In this document: positions 16,345-27,187 of the stretch, one piece after another
How the letters are laid out: the number at the start of each line of letters is the position of its first letter
Numbering within the stretch: position 1 is the first letter of the stretch
Assembly (NCBI RefSeq): GCF_900156495.1
Contig: NZ_FTNT01000002.1
Span: 402,359 to 466,358 of the forward strand
Length of the DNA: 64,000 bases
DNA from: Williamsia sterculiae
GTDB lineage: Bacteria > Actinomycetota > Actinomycetes > Mycobacteriales > Mycobacteriaceae
Direction: 5' to 3'
Position numbers and translations under genes: made by a program
Notes under the pieces: generated by a model
Told to the model about the DNA's origin: nothing
The model's input: the letters and a program-made list of their open reading frames with translations, nothing else
Database searches by the model: none

Positions 16345-17782
16345 GGACGGGCTCCGGATCGATCAACCGCCGCGCGACGCCGTCAGAACTGCGTCGGGCC
16401 CATGCCGTCGACGACGCGACGCCGAGAGTCAGGATGAGCAGGCTCAGCGCGCACACCGTCCACCACATCGGGTGCATCACCGTCACGAGATCACGGGGGA
16501 GAGCCGACGAGGTGCTGACCCCGGTGATGGTGCCGGCCAGCGCCACACCGATGCTCACCCCGATCTGCCTGCTGGTCGAGGCCACCGCCGACGCGGCACC
16601 CGCCCGGTGGCGTGGCATTCCGCTGACCGCGGCGTTGGTGATCGGCGCGTTCACCACGCCGAAGCCGATGCCGAACAGGGCGAACGCCACCAGCAAGGTG
16701 GTCACACTCAGGTCCGACAACGTGGCCATCATCGTCGTACACACGATCAGCGTGACACCCGAGACGACCAGCGACGGCCGCGTCCCGTACCGCCCCACCA
16801 GACGTCCGGACAGCGGCGAGCAGATCAGGGTCGCCGCGGCCAGTGGCAGGAACATCACGCCGGTCATCACCGCCGACAGTCCGCGCACCTCCTGCAGGTA
16901 GATCGACATCAGGAACAGGAATGCCCCATAACCGGCGAACGCCGCCACCGCGATCACCGTCGCCGAGGAGAACGGCACGCTGCGGAAGAATCGCAGGTCG
17001 ATGAACGGGTCGGGATGCGATCGTTCCCAGCCGACGAACACCGAACCCGCGACGACCGCGACCGCGAAGATGACGATGGTCGACGCCGACGACCAGCCCA
17101 GCCCTGGTCCCTCGATGAGACCGAACACCAGCGACGCCAACGCCACGATGGCCAAGGCCTGACCCACCGGATCGAGGGTGCGCATCACCGGCGACTTGGA
17201 CTCCGGCACGAAGATCGCCGCCAGTGTGCAGGTGACCAGGCAGATGGGCAGGTTGATCCAGAACACGCCACGCCAGCCGACCGAGTCGATGAGCACGCCA
17301 CCGACGATAGGGCCGACGGCCATCGAGATCCCCACCACCGCACCCCAGAGTCCGATGGCGCGGGCGCGTTCACGCTGTTCGGTGAACACCTGGGTGATGA
17401 TCGACATCGCCACCGGGTTGAGCATCGACCCGCCGATCGCCTGCAGGGCGCGGGCGGCGATGAGCACCCCGACGGTCGGGGCCAGGCTGCAGGCCAGTGA
17501 GCCGGCGGCGAAGACCACCAGACCGATCTGGAACACGCGACGGCGACCGTAGCGGTCGGCCATCGCCCCCGAGATCATCAGCAGCGACGCCAATACCAGG
17601 GTGTAGACGTCGATGACCCACTGCAGCCCGGACACCGACGCGCCGAGTTCCTCGCGGATCGACGGCAGCGCCACGTTCACGATGGTGGCGTCCATCGAGA
17701 CGATCAGCAGGCTCATACAGCAGGTCACCAGGATGATCGTCTTGCGTCGGGGCGTCAGCCCGTCGGCGATGGTTGTACTCAT
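16337..17782 (-). CDS. MFS drug efflux transporter (EmrB/QacA, 14-TM type)
   Basis: Proton-coupled multidrug exporter, 481 aa from ATG 17782 (MSTTIADGLTPRRKT). DHA2 features: SMDATIVNVALPSIREEL (motif D1), GAMADRYGRRRVFQIGL (motif A), RALQAIGGSMLNPVAMSII (motif B), GAVVGISMAVGPIVGGVL (motif C), and about 14 hydrophobic helices. An in-frame ATG at 17809 would add nine residues (MSLYKYNGC) but would place both operators inside the gene. No RBS precedes either start; TACAAT six bases before 17782 suggests a leaderless message. Followed by its marR gene. Confidence 0.88.
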   Translation of the reverse strand: MSTTIADGLTPRRKTIILVTCCMSLLIVSMDATIVNVALPSIREELGASVSGLQWVIDVYTLVLASLLMISGAMADRYGRRRVFQIGLVVFAAGSLACSLAPTVGVLIAARALQAIGGSMLNPVAMSIITQVFTEQRERARAIGLWGAVVGISMAVGPIVGGVLIDSVGWRGVFWINLPICLVTCTLAAIFVPESKSPVMRTLDPVGQALAIVALASLVFGLIEGPGLGWSSASTIVIFAVAVVAGSVFVGWERSHPDPFIDLRFFRSVPFSSATVIAVAAFAGYGAFLFLMSIYLQEVRGLSAVMTGVMFLPLAAATLICSPLSGRLVGRYGTRPSLVVSGVTLIVCTTMMATLSDLSVTTLLVAFALFGIGFGVVNAPITNAAVSGMPRHRAGAASAVASTSRQIGVSIGVALAGTITGVSTSSALPRDLVTVMHPMWWTVCALSLLILTLGVASSTAWARRSSDGVARRLIDPEPVHA

Positions 17783-17803
17783 ACAACCATTGTATTTATA
17801 CAA
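17769..17803. promoter_or_regulatory. twin operator and promoter of the MFS-marR operon
   Basis: Two adjoining inverted repeats: ATGGTTGTA-CTCA-TACAACCAT (17769-17790, 9-bp arms, overlapping the start codon) and TTGTA-TTTA-TACAA (17790-17803). They share the half-site TTGTA and the 4-bp spacer. On the minus strand TTGCGC, 16 bp, TACAAT forms a plausible -35/-10, so bound repressor would block polymerase. Confidence 0.75.
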
Positions 17804-18054
17804 GCTCATTGCGCAATCCGGATGCAGCCACTCCTCGTTCCCGGCCGGCGCGCGGGGCGTACGGTGAGTGGTAACAGTACGTCCGTAATGTTTGCCAATC
17901 GTTCCGCTGTTGCGGCGAGCGGAGCACCATCGGTGCGTACTAGTTTGAGAAGATCTGCTGATACTCGCACCGAGTTTCGGTCGGTGGCCGTGCGTGCTCA
18001 CGAGGCGTCACGCGGCACGAGCCGACAACACCGCCAAGGAGGACGCGTAGGCAC

Positions 18055-19278
18055 ATGGGAAAGATCAAGGTAGAGGGCACCGTCGTCGAGCTCGACGGTG
18101 ACGAGATGACCAGGATCATCTGGCAGTTCATCAAAGAGAAATTGATCCATCCCTACCTCGATGTGAACCTGGAGTACTACGACCTCGGCATCGAGTACCG
18201 CGACAAGACCGACGACCAGGTGACGGTGGACGCCGCGCACGCCATCCAGAAGCACGGCGTGGGCGTGAAGTGCGCGACCATCACCCCCGACGAGGCGCGC
18301 GTCGAGGAATTCGACCTGAAGAAGATGTGGCGTTCGCCGAACGGCACCATCCGCAACATCCTCGGCGGCACCATCTTCCGTGCGCCGATCATCATCTCCA
18401 ACGTCCCGCGACTGGTGCCCGGATGGACGAAACCCATCGTCATCGGTCGTCACGCCTTCGGCGACCAGTACCGTGCCACCGACTTCAAGGTTCCCGGACC
18501 GGGCACCGTGACGGTCAGCTACACCCCCGAGGACGGCAGCGAGCCGGTGGTCCACGAGGTGGTGACGATGCCCGAGGCCGGCGGCGTGGTGCAGACCCAG
18601 TACAACTTCCGCAAGTCGATCGAGGACTTCGCGCGGGCGTCGCTGAACTACGGTCTGCAGCGCAACTACCCGGTGTACCTCTCCACCAAGAACACCATCC
18701 TCAAGGCCTACGACGGCATGTTCAAGGATGTGTTCCAGGAGGTGTTCGACTCCGAGTTCAAGCAGGAGTTCGACGCCGCCGGGTTGCACTACGAGCACCG
18801 GCTGATCGACGACATGGTCGCCTCCTGCTTGAAATGGGAGGGCGGTTACGTCTGGGCCTGTAAGAACTACGACGGTGACGTGCAGTCCGACACCGTCGCG
18901 CAGGGCTTCGGATCGTTGGGGTTGATGACCTCCGTGCTGATGACCCCGGACGGCTCGGTGTGCGAGGCCGAGGCCGCGCACGGCACGGTGACCCGCCACT
19001 TCCGCCAGCACCAGCAGGGCAAGCCCACCTCGACCAACCCCATCGCGTCGATCTTCGCGTGGACGCGCGGGTTGGAGCACCGGGGCAAGCTCGACAACAC
19101 CCCCGAGGTCATCGAGTTCGCGCACCAACTCGAGGACGTGGTGGTCAACACCGTGGAGAGCGGGAAGATGACCAAAGACCTCGCGCTGCTGGTCGGTGGC
19201 GATCAGGAGTATCAGACCACCGAGGAGTTCCTCGGGTCGATCGACGAGAACCTCGAGCAGGCCCGCAACGCCCACTGA
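18055..19278 (+). CDS. icd: NADP-dependent isocitrate dehydrogenase (homodimeric type)
   Basis: TCA cycle enzyme making 2-oxoglutarate and NADPH. 407 aa, the size of the eukaryote-like homodimeric class (Icd1), not the monomeric 740-aa form. Landmarks: [20 protein letters not shown] at the N-terminus, [20 protein letters not shown] (substrate serine and arginines), the YDGDVQSD metal-site region, and [20 protein letters not shown] (NADP and adenine pocket). An AAGGAGG RBS is upstream. A strong terminator follows. The 272-bp region before it (17783-18054) holds the divergent promoters; no other gene is seen there. Confidence 0.95.
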   Translation: MGKIKVEGTVVELDGDEMTRIIWQFIKEKLIHPYLDVNLEYYDLGIEYRDKTDDQVTVDAAHAIQKHGVGVKCATITPDEARVEEFDLKKMWRSPNGTIRNILGGTIFRAPIIISNVPRLVPGWTKPIVIGRHAFGDQYRATDFKVPGPGTVTVSYTPEDGSEPVVHEVVTMPEAGGVVQTQYNFRKSIEDFARASLNYGLQRNYPVYLSTKNTILKAYDGMFKDVFQEVFDSEFKQEFDAAGLHYEHRLIDDMVASCLKWEGGYVWACKNYDGDVQSDTVAQGFGSLGLMTSVLMTPDGSVCEAEAAHGTVTRHFRQHQQGKPTSTNPIASIFAWTRGLEHRGKLDNTPEVIEFAHQLEDVVVNTVESGKMTKDLALLVGGDQEYQTTEEFLGSIDENLEQARNAH

Positions 19279-19297
19279 TTCCGCACGCTCTTCTCGG

Positions 19298-19337
19298 CCG
19301 CCGCATCGGGTGTGAACGACTTCACCCGGTGCGGCGG
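19298..19337 (+). terminator. icd terminator
   Basis: CCGCCGCATCGGGTG (19298-19312) pairs with CACCCGGTGCGGCGG (19323-19337): 15 pairs including one G-U, with a 10-nt loop. It begins 20 nt after the icd stop, and a weak T-containing tail follows. Confidence 0.85.
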
Positions 19338-19426
19338 AATCATTGTTCCCGGTGCTGCCGTTGGCACTCCGCGTGGCGTTGTCGCACGCCCCGCCCCCGT
19401 ACGCCGCATCCCGAGAGGAGTCACCC

Positions 19427-20668
19427 GTGTCCGCTGTGCTGCACCAGACCGAGTCGACCGGGCGGACCGCCCCCTCGGCGCGACGGCTCGCGATTCCGGC
19501 ACTGGCGCTCGGTGGCTTCGGCATCGGGACCACCGAGTTCGTGTCGATGGGGCTGCTGCCCAACATCGCCGGGGCGCTGCACGTCGGTGAGCCGACCGCC
19601 GGCCACGTCGTCTCCGCCTACGCACTCGGCGTGGTCGTCGGTGCGCCGTTGATCGCCGCCCTGACCGCGCGGATGTCACGCCGCGCCCTGCTCATCGGCC
19701 TGATGGTCGCGTTCACCGTCGGTAATCTCGCCACGGTCTTCGCGCCGAGTTACGAGACGCTGATGGCCGCCCGGTTCGTCGCCGGTCTGCCGCACGGTGC
19801 CTACTTTGGTGTCGCGGGCCTGGTGGCCGCGCACCTCGCCGAGCCGGGTAAACGGGCCAAGGCGATCGGCCAGGTGATGCTCGGGCTGTCGGTGGCCAAC
19901 GTGATCGGGGTACCCGCGGCCACCTGGCTCGGCGACACCTTCGGATGGCGCACCGCCTTCGGTGTCGTCGCGTTCATCGGGGTGGCCACCGTGACCGCGC
20001 TCGTCCGCCTGCTGCCGCGACTCGACGACATGACGGTGACCAACCCGATGACCGAGCTCGGCGCGCTGACCCGGGCGCAGGTCTGGTTCACCCTGCTGGT
20101 CGGCATCGTCGGCTTCGGTGGGATGTTCGCCTTCTACACGTACGTGCGCACCACGCTCACCGACGTGTCGGGAGTCTCCACCGGACTGGTGCCGATAGCG
20201 CTGATGCTGTTCGGGCTCGGCATGGTGCTCGGCAACATCCTCGGCGGGTGGCTGGCCGACCGCGATGTGGTCCGTGGCATCGCCATCGGACTGGTGCTGC
20301 TGGTGGTGGTGCTCTCGACGTTCGCGCTGGTCGCCGGGTCCATGTGGCTCGCGTTGGTGCTGGTCTTCGCGACCGGGGTATCGGGCTCGGTGCTGGTGCC
20401 CGCGCTGCAGACCCGTCTGATGGACGTCGCCGACGACGCGCAGACGCTGGCCGCCGCGCTGAACCACTCGGCCCTCAACATCGCCAACGCCGGGGGTGCC
20501 TGGCTCGGCGGGGTGGTCATCACCGCCGGTCTGGGCTACCGCAGCCCGTCGGTGCTGGGTGCGGGGCTGGCCGTCGCCGGACTGGTGGTGCTGGGTCTGG
20601 CGTTGCTGTACGCCCGGGCACGGCACCCCCGATCCGGTGCCGTGCCCGTGGCGTCCGGGGTCAGCTGA
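19427..20668 (+). CDS. MFS transporter (DHA1, arabinose-efflux/Cmx-like)
   Basis: 413-aa 12-helix major facilitator exporter. IPALALGGFGIGTTEFVSMG is helix 1; ALTARMSRRALLIGLMVAF is motif A; MAARFVAGLPHGAYFGVAGL is motif B; VMLGLSVANVIGVPAATWLG is motif C of drug antiporters. GTG 19427 is chosen because GAGAGGAG lies 6 nt upstream; the frame is open to 19343. The substrate is unknown; close relatives export chloramphenicol, sugars or purines. The last 8 bp overlap the convergent bacterioferritin gene. Confidence 0.83.
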   Translation: MSAVLHQTESTGRTAPSARRLAIPALALGGFGIGTTEFVSMGLLPNIAGALHVGEPTAGHVVSAYALGVVVGAPLIAALTARMSRRALLIGLMVAFTVGNLATVFAPSYETLMAARFVAGLPHGAYFGVAGLVAAHLAEPGKRAKAIGQVMLGLSVANVIGVPAATWLGDTFGWRTAFGVVAFIGVATVTALVRLLPRLDDMTVTNPMTELGALTRAQVWFTLLVGIVGFGGMFAFYTYVRTTLTDVSGVSTGLVPIALMLFGLGMVLGNILGGWLADRDVVRGIAIGLVLLVVVLSTFALVAGSMWLALVLVFATGVSGSVLVPALQTRLMDVADDAQTLAAALNHSALNIANAGGAWLGGVVITAGLGYRSPSVLGAGLAVAGLVVLGLALLYARARHPRSGAVPVASGVS

Positions 20669-21146
20669 CCGTCGGCGGGGTGTCGATGACCTTCGTCAGG
20701 TAGAGCTGTTCGCCGAGTTGGTCGAGCAGCCCGAGCTGGGTTTCGAGGTAGTCGATGTGGTGCTCCTCGTCGCGCAGGATGTCCTCCAGCAGCTTCGACG
20801 AGGTGATGTCGCCCTTGCTGCGGCACAGTGCCGCGCCCGGCCGTAGCCGCTCGACGACCTCGAGCTCGATGGCCAGATCGGATTCGAACTGTTCGCGCAG
20901 GGTTTGGCCGATGCGCAGCGGCAGCAACTTCTGGTAGTTCGGCAGCCCCTCGAGGAACAGGATGCGGTCGGTGAGGATCTCCGCGTGCTGCATCTCCTCG
21001 ATGGACTCCGCACGCGTCTTCTCGGCCAGTTTGGTGAAGCCCCAGTTGCCCTGCATCTTGGCGTGCAGGAAGTACTGATTGATAGCAGTGAGCTCACTGG
21101 TCAGCTGCTCGTTAAGCAGAGCAATGACCTCGTCGTCGCCGCGCAT
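20661..21146 (-). CDS. bfr: bacterioferritin (haem-containing iron store)
   Basis: 161 aa; 24-mer ferritin cage storing ferric iron in the cytosol. All diiron ferroxidase ligands sit at the canonical positions: E18, E51, H54, E94, E127 and H130. The haem ligand M52 is present, so this is the haem (BfrA) type. The gene follows bfd on the same strand with a 94-bp gap holding an IdeR-like box. Convergent with the MFS gene, overlapping it by 8 bp. Confidence 0.95.
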   Translation of the reverse strand: MRGDDEVIALLNEQLTSELTAINQYFLHAKMQGNWGFTKLAEKTRAESIEEMQHAEILTDRILFLEGLPNYQKLLPLRIGQTLREQFESDLAIELEVVERLRPGAALCRSKGDITSSKLLEDILRDEEHHIDYLETQLGLLDQLGEQLYLTKVIDTPPTVS

Positions 21147-21205
21147 GACAATCTCCGTTCACCCGTAGTTGATGGGCGAACGGTAGCATCGTGGCAAGCA
21201 TTACC

Positions 21206-21224
21206 GCAGGTAAGGGTGCCTTCA
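21206..21224. promoter_or_regulatory. IdeR/DtxR-like box upstream of bfr
   Basis: GCAGGTAAGGGTGCCTTCA matches the IdeR consensus TTAGGTTAGGCTAACCTAA at about 11 of 19 positions by hand count. Weak alone, but placed between bfd and bfr and 60 bp upstream of the bfr start. Confidence 0.4.
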
Positions 21225-21240
21225 GATGTGATTGTGGGCG

Positions 21241-21420
21241 TCAGGCGGCGGTGGTCTCCATTCGTTCTCCGCGCAGGATCGCGTTGATGCGTTCGACGCA
21301 GGAGCCGCAGCCCCAACCGGCACCGCAGCGCTCACCGATGTCGTCGGCGCAACGGGCACCCTCGGTGCAATGCTGCTGCACCTCGGACTCGGTGACCGCC
21401 TTGCAGATACACACGAACAT
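21241..21420 (-). CDS. bfd: bacterioferritin-associated ferredoxin
   Basis: 59-aa [2Fe-2S] protein that binds bacterioferritin and passes electrons to its haem to release iron. Ligands are CxC (C4, C6) and CxxC (C38, C41), the BFD-fold spacing; the sequence begins MFVCICKAVTESEV and contains ERCGAGWGCGSCVERI. GAGGAG precedes the ATG. It stands directly upstream of bfr. Low-iron induction through the IdeR-like boxes at 21445 and 21474 is inferred. Confidence 0.93.
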   Translation of the reverse strand: MFVCICKAVTESEVQQHCTEGARCADDIGERCGAGWGCGSCVERINAILRGERMETTAA

Positions 21421-21444
21421 CGTTGACTCCTCGACCCTGCTGAC

Positions 21445-21492
21445 TTAGGCAAGGATTACATTCCACGCCCGTGTTTGGCAAGGTTTGCCTTC
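21445..21492. promoter_or_regulatory. tandem IdeR/DtxR-like boxes upstream of bfd
   Basis: TTAGGCAAGGATTACATTC (21445-21463) matches the IdeR consensus at about 12 of 19 positions. TTTGGCAAGGTTTGCCTTC (21474-21492) matches at about 11 and contains the perfect dyad GGCAA-GGT-TTGCC. Both sit in the bfd-xth divergent region, within 75 bp of the bfd start. Confidence 0.55.
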
Positions 21493-21532
21493 GTCTCAGC
21501 GGTGTCGGTGGGTGCGGATACCGTGACCGACC

Positions 21533-23426
<1,894 letters not shown>

Positions 23427-23462
23427 CGAGAACCGACATCTCTCAACACGAGGACGGCATAC

Positions 23463-24509
23463 ATGGCGCAAACCCCCATCTCCGACGAGGTGGAGTCGAA
23501 GAAACCATCCTTCCTCGACAAGCAGCGTGCCCAACGCCCCTGGTTCGACCATCTGATGGGGGCCGCCAACCGCTACCAGGACCGCAACGGTGACTACTTC
23601 GCCGCGGGTGCGACGTACTTCAGTGTATTGGCCCTATTCCCGATCCTGATGGTGGCTTTCGCCGCCCTCGGATTCGTTCTCGCCAACAACCCCGATCTGC
23701 TCAACGAGGTCCGCGACCGGATCACCGACAAGGCGCAGGGGGGTATGGGTGACACGCTCAAGAACCTCGTCGACCAGGCCATTGCCTCGCGCACGACCAT
23801 CGGTGTGATCGGTCTGCTCGGCGCTCTCTACTCCGGCCTCGGCTGGATGGCCAACCTGCGCAACGCATTGACCGTGCAGTGGGGCAGCGAGCCCGAGGGA
23901 GGGAACTTCCTCAAGACGAAATTGTCGGATCTCGCCGCGCTCATCGGTCTGTTCTTGGCGTTGGTGGTGTCGTTCGCGCTGTCGGCGTTGGCGGGCAGCT
24001 CGTTGACCACCAAGATCCTCGACGCCATCGGTCTCGGCGACGTGCCCGGGGTGGGGGTGGCGGTGCGCATCGTCTCGGTCATCATCTCCATCGGTGCGTC
24101 GTGGGTGTTGTTCACCTGGGTGATCGCCAAACTGCCGCGGGTCAAACTCCCGGTCCGCAACGCCATGCGTGCGGGTCTGCTGACCGCGGTGGTGTTCGAG
24201 ATCTTCAAGTACATCGCCACCTTCTACCTGGCCAAGGTGACCAGCGGGCCCGCGGGTGCCACCTTCGGCCCCATCATCGGCATCATGGTGTTCGGGTTCA
24301 TCACCACCCGCATCGTGTTGTTCGCGACCGCCTGGGCCGCAACCGATCCGCGCAATGCGGAATACGAGCCGGCACCCGTGCCGGATCCGGTGATCATCAG
24401 CCCACGGGTCGCGGTGCGGGAGACGCCGTCGCCGGTGGGAGTCCTCGCGGCGGTCGCCGCCGGTGCGCTCGCGGCGGTCGGGTTGTCGTCGGCCCGGCGG
24501 CGGAAATAG
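23463..24509 (+). CDS. YihY/BrkB (YhjD) family inner membrane protein
   Basis: 348 aa. A soluble N-terminus is followed by about six transmembrane helices. The family signature is present: RDGNYFAAGATYFSVLALFP-like segment near residue 45, then ALYSGLGWMANLRNALTVQW. A positively charged tail follows a last hydrophobic stretch (VLAAVAAGALAAVGLSSA). Formerly annotated as ribonuclease BN, which is wrong for this family; actual transport role unknown. It follows trpS by 36 bp, as in mycobacteria. Confidence 0.85.
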   Translation: MAQTPISDEVESKKPSFLDKQRAQRPWFDHLMGAANRYQDRNGDYFAAGATYFSVLALFPILMVAFAALGFVLANNPDLLNEVRDRITDKAQGGMGDTLKNLVDQAIASRTTIGVIGLLGALYSGLGWMANLRNALTVQWGSEPEGGNFLKTKLSDLAALIGLFLALVVSFALSALAGSSLTTKILDAIGLGDVPGVGVAVRIVSVIISIGASWVLFTWVIAKLPRVKLPVRNAMRAGLLTAVVFEIFKYIATFYLAKVTSGPAGATFGPIIGIMVFGFITTRIVLFATAWAATDPRNAEYEPAPVPDPVIISPRVAVRETPSPVGVLAAVAAGALAAVGLSSARRRK

Positions 24510-24525
24510 TCCCCGGCGGTCTCGT

Positions 24526-25770
24526 TCAGCGGCGCGACCGGCGGATCACGATCAGGCCGGCTGCGACCAACGTCAGCGCGACCACCGCGCCGATCACCCC
24601 CAGCGTCACGCGCGACGTCGACGACGAGGCGGACCGCGGCTGTGCCGCGGGTCGACGCTCGCCCGCGGTGGTGGGTTCCTCGCTGCGTTGCGGTCGGGGC
24701 GGACCGGTGACCAACGTGCCGACCGACGCACCTGTCCGCGCCGCGAAGCCGTGGTCGAACAGGGCCGTCGTCTGGCCCCAGTACGAATCGTCGGCCAGAT
24801 TCACGCCGTACATCTGCGCGAGCACCAGTCGACGGCCGTTGCGTTCCACCACGCCCACGTAGGTCTTCAGCGCATCGTCGGTGTACCCCGTCTTACCGCC
24901 GAGCGCGCCCGGGTACCCGTCGGCGACCAGCCGGTTCTGGGTGAACATGGGGTAGGCGGGGTGATCGGTGTCCTCCGGCGTCACCTTGGGGTGGCCGGGG
25001 AACTGCGCCGTCGTCTGCGCGACGATGCCCCGGAACTCCGGGTTGGTCATCGCGGCTGCGAAGATCACCGCGAGGTCGTAGGGGGAGGTGCTCATCCCCG
25101 GGGCGTCCAGCCCCGACGGCGACGCGACCCGGGTGTCCTGCGCGCCCAATGTCGCGGCCTTCTCGTTCATCAGTCCCACCGCGACCTCGTAACCACCGAG
25201 GGTGCGGGCCAGCGCGTTGGCACAGTCGTTGCCCGACACCATCAACAGTCCCTGCAGCAGTTGATGCACGGTGTACACCGCACCCGGTCCGACTCCGCAG
25301 GCGTCGCCCTCCATCTGATAGTCCGCGTCGGTCGCGGTGACCGGCATGGACAACGACAACCGGTCCAGCACCACCAGTGCCAACAGCACCTTGATGGTGC
25401 TCGCCGGCCGGTAGCGTCCGTGCGGATCCTTGGCCACGATGACCTGCCGGCTGTCGAGGTCGGCGACAATCCACCCGGCAGAGGTGATCCCGGCGGGCAG
25501 CGGCGCGTCGCCGTCGGGCTGGATCACCCCGCAGGCCGACAGCTTCTCACCGCCGACCGCGGGCGAGGGCACCGGTAGTGGCGCGGGGGCAGCCTGTCCG
25601 GCGGGGACCACCTCGGAGGCGTCCACCGGCGCGGCGGGATGGACCCGGTACGGGCAGGCGGAGGTGTCGGGTGTGGTCGGCGGCACCGGTGGCGGGTCCG
25701 CCCACGCCGATGCGGGGGCGGCGAACAGGCAGATCACCGTGGCAACCGTGGCGACGACGCGTCGTGACAT
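24526..25770 (-). CDS. dacB: D-alanyl-D-alanine carboxypeptidase (PBP, S11 family)
   Basis: 414-aa exported serine DD-carboxypeptidase trimming peptidoglycan pentapeptides. Signal peptide VATVATVICLFAAPASAWA; active-site tetrad STIK (RPASTIKVLLAL); SGN triad (MVSGNDCANALA); KTG triad (LGGKTGYTDDAL). A C-terminal transmembrane anchor (VIGAVVALTLVAAGLIVI) ends in RRSRR, so the enzyme is membrane-bound facing outward. The aminotransferase gene lies 6 bp upstream on the same strand. Confidence 0.93.
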   Translation of the reverse strand: MSRRVVATVATVICLFAAPASAWADPPPVPPTTPDTSACPYRVHPAAPVDASEVVPAGQAAPAPLPVPSPAVGGEKLSACGVIQPDGDAPLPAGITSAGWIVADLDSRQVIVAKDPHGRYRPASTIKVLLALVVLDRLSLSMPVTATDADYQMEGDACGVGPGAVYTVHQLLQGLLMVSGNDCANALARTLGGYEVAVGLMNEKAATLGAQDTRVASPSGLDAPGMSTSPYDLAVIFAAAMTNPEFRGIVAQTTAQFPGHPKVTPEDTDHPAYPMFTQNRLVADGYPGALGGKTGYTDDALKTYVGVVERNGRRLVLAQMYGVNLADDSYWGQTTALFDHGFAARTGASVGTLVTGPPRPQRSEEPTTAGERRPAAQPRSASSSTSRVTLGVIGAVVALTLVAAGLIVIRRSRR

Positions 25771-25776
25771 GGACGC

Positions 25777-27105
25777 TCAGACCACCGACAGTGCGTCGTC
25801 GAGGATCTGCAGCGCCTCCTTGGTGTCCGCGGCGTCGACCGTGCACGGCGGACAGAGGTGGAAGCGGTTCATGTTCTGGAAGAGCAGCAGTCCGTCCGCC
25901 TTCGCGCGCGCGGCGATGGCCGCCATCTCCGGTGACGACGCGCCATAGGGGGCCAACGGCTCCCGGGTGGTCGGGTCTGCCACCAGTTCCAGCGCCCAGA
26001 AGACCCCGAGACCGCGGACCTCGCCGATCACCGGGTGACGGCGCGCGAGGTCGGCAAGGCCGGGACCGAGCACGTCGGCACCGATCGCCGCCGCGTTCTC
26101 CACGATGCCCTCGTCCTGCATCGTCTCGATGGTCGCGACCGCGGTGGCACAGGCTAGCGGATGTCCGGAATAGGTCAGCCCACCCGGGTACGGAGTGGTG
26201 GCGAAGCTCTCGGCGATGGCGTCGGAGATGATGACCCCGCCGAGAGGGATGTACCCGGAGGTGACCCCCTTGGCGAAGGTGATCAGATCGGGCTGGACGC
26301 CGAAGTTGTCCAATGCCAACCATCTCCCGGTCCGGCCGAACCCCGCCATCACCTCGTCGAGGATCATCACGATGCCGTAGCGGTCGCACAGTGCGCGCAC
26401 CCCGTCCAGGTAGCCCGGCGGCGGCACCATGATGCCCGCCGTCCCCGGTATCGACTCCAGGATGATCGCGGCGAACGCGTCCGGTCCCTCGAAGGCGATC
26501 AGCGACTCCAGGTGCGCCAATGCGCGCTCACATTCCTGCGCCTCGGTCTCGGCGTGGAACTGGCTGCGGTACAGGAACGGTGCGAAGAAGTGCACCGACC
26601 CTGCCGTGCCGTAGTCGTTGGGCCAGCGCCGGGGGTCACCGGTCAGGTTGACCGCCTCGGCGGTACCGCCGTGGTAGCCGCGGAACGCCGACAACGTCTT
26701 GTATCGGCCGGTGTGCAGCCGGGCCATCCGGATCGCGTGTTCCACCGCATCCGCTCCGGCGTTGGTGAAGAACACCTTCTCGAAACCGTCGGGCGCTAGT
26801 TCGGTGATCAGTTCGGCGGCGCGGGCGCGCGCTTCGTTGGCATGGCTCGGGGCGATGGTGCACAACCGTTGCGCCTGTTCGGCGATCGCCGCGACCACTC
26901 GCGGGTGCTGGTGCCCGATGTTGGTGAAGACCAGTTGCGACGAGAAGTCGAGATAGCTCCGACCGTCACCGTCGACCACCCGGGAGCCCCGCGCGTCGGT
27001 GATGACCAGCGGATCCACCGCCGCCTGCGCGGACCAGGAGTGGAAGACCCGCGATCGCTCCAGGTCGTAGATCTTCCGGGCGGCGGGGTTCTCGGGTGCG
27101 GGCAC
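25777..27105 (-). CDS. class-III (omega) aminotransferase
   Basis: 442-aa PLP aminotransferase of the aspartate-aminotransferase superfamily, class III. FFTNAGADAVEHAIRMARLHTGR is the cofactor phosphate-binding part; MILDEVMAGFGRTGR holds the PLP Asp; the Schiff-base lysine is in LITFAKGVTSGYIPLG. It resembles taurine, beta-alanine and other omega-amino acid:pyruvate transaminases; the exact donor is not determinable. It lies 82 bp downstream of the second aminotransferase on the same strand, so a joint amine-degradation role is likely. Confidence 0.8.
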   Translation of the reverse strand: MPAPENPAARKIYDLERSRVFHSWSAQAAVDPLVITDARGSRVVDGDGRSYLDFSSQLVFTNIGHQHPRVVAAIAEQAQRLCTIAPSHANEARARAAELITELAPDGFEKVFFTNAGADAVEHAIRMARLHTGRYKTLSAFRGYHGGTAEAVNLTGDPRRWPNDYGTAGSVHFFAPFLYRSQFHAETEAQECERALAHLESLIAFEGPDAFAAIILESIPGTAGIMVPPPGYLDGVRALCDRYGIVMILDEVMAGFGRTGRWLALDNFGVQPDLITFAKGVTSGYIPLGGVIISDAIAESFATTPYPGGLTYSGHPLACATAVATIETMQDEGIVENAAAIGADVLGPGLADLARRHPVIGEVRGLGVFWALELVADPTTREPLAPYGASSPEMAAIAARAKADGLLLFQNMNRFHLCPPCTVDAADTKEALQILDDALSVV

Positions 27106-27187
27106 AGATGGCTCCTGTCGTGTGGCTTGGGTCCATGGTGCCCGCCCCGCCGCCGACGTGGGCGGTGTGCGATCAGATCGTGGGGTG

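Noticed and set aside
20661-20668. Convergent overlap of MFS and bfr as an antisense regulatory device
   Set aside because: An 8-bp convergent overlap is common in compact genomes; no further structure was found.
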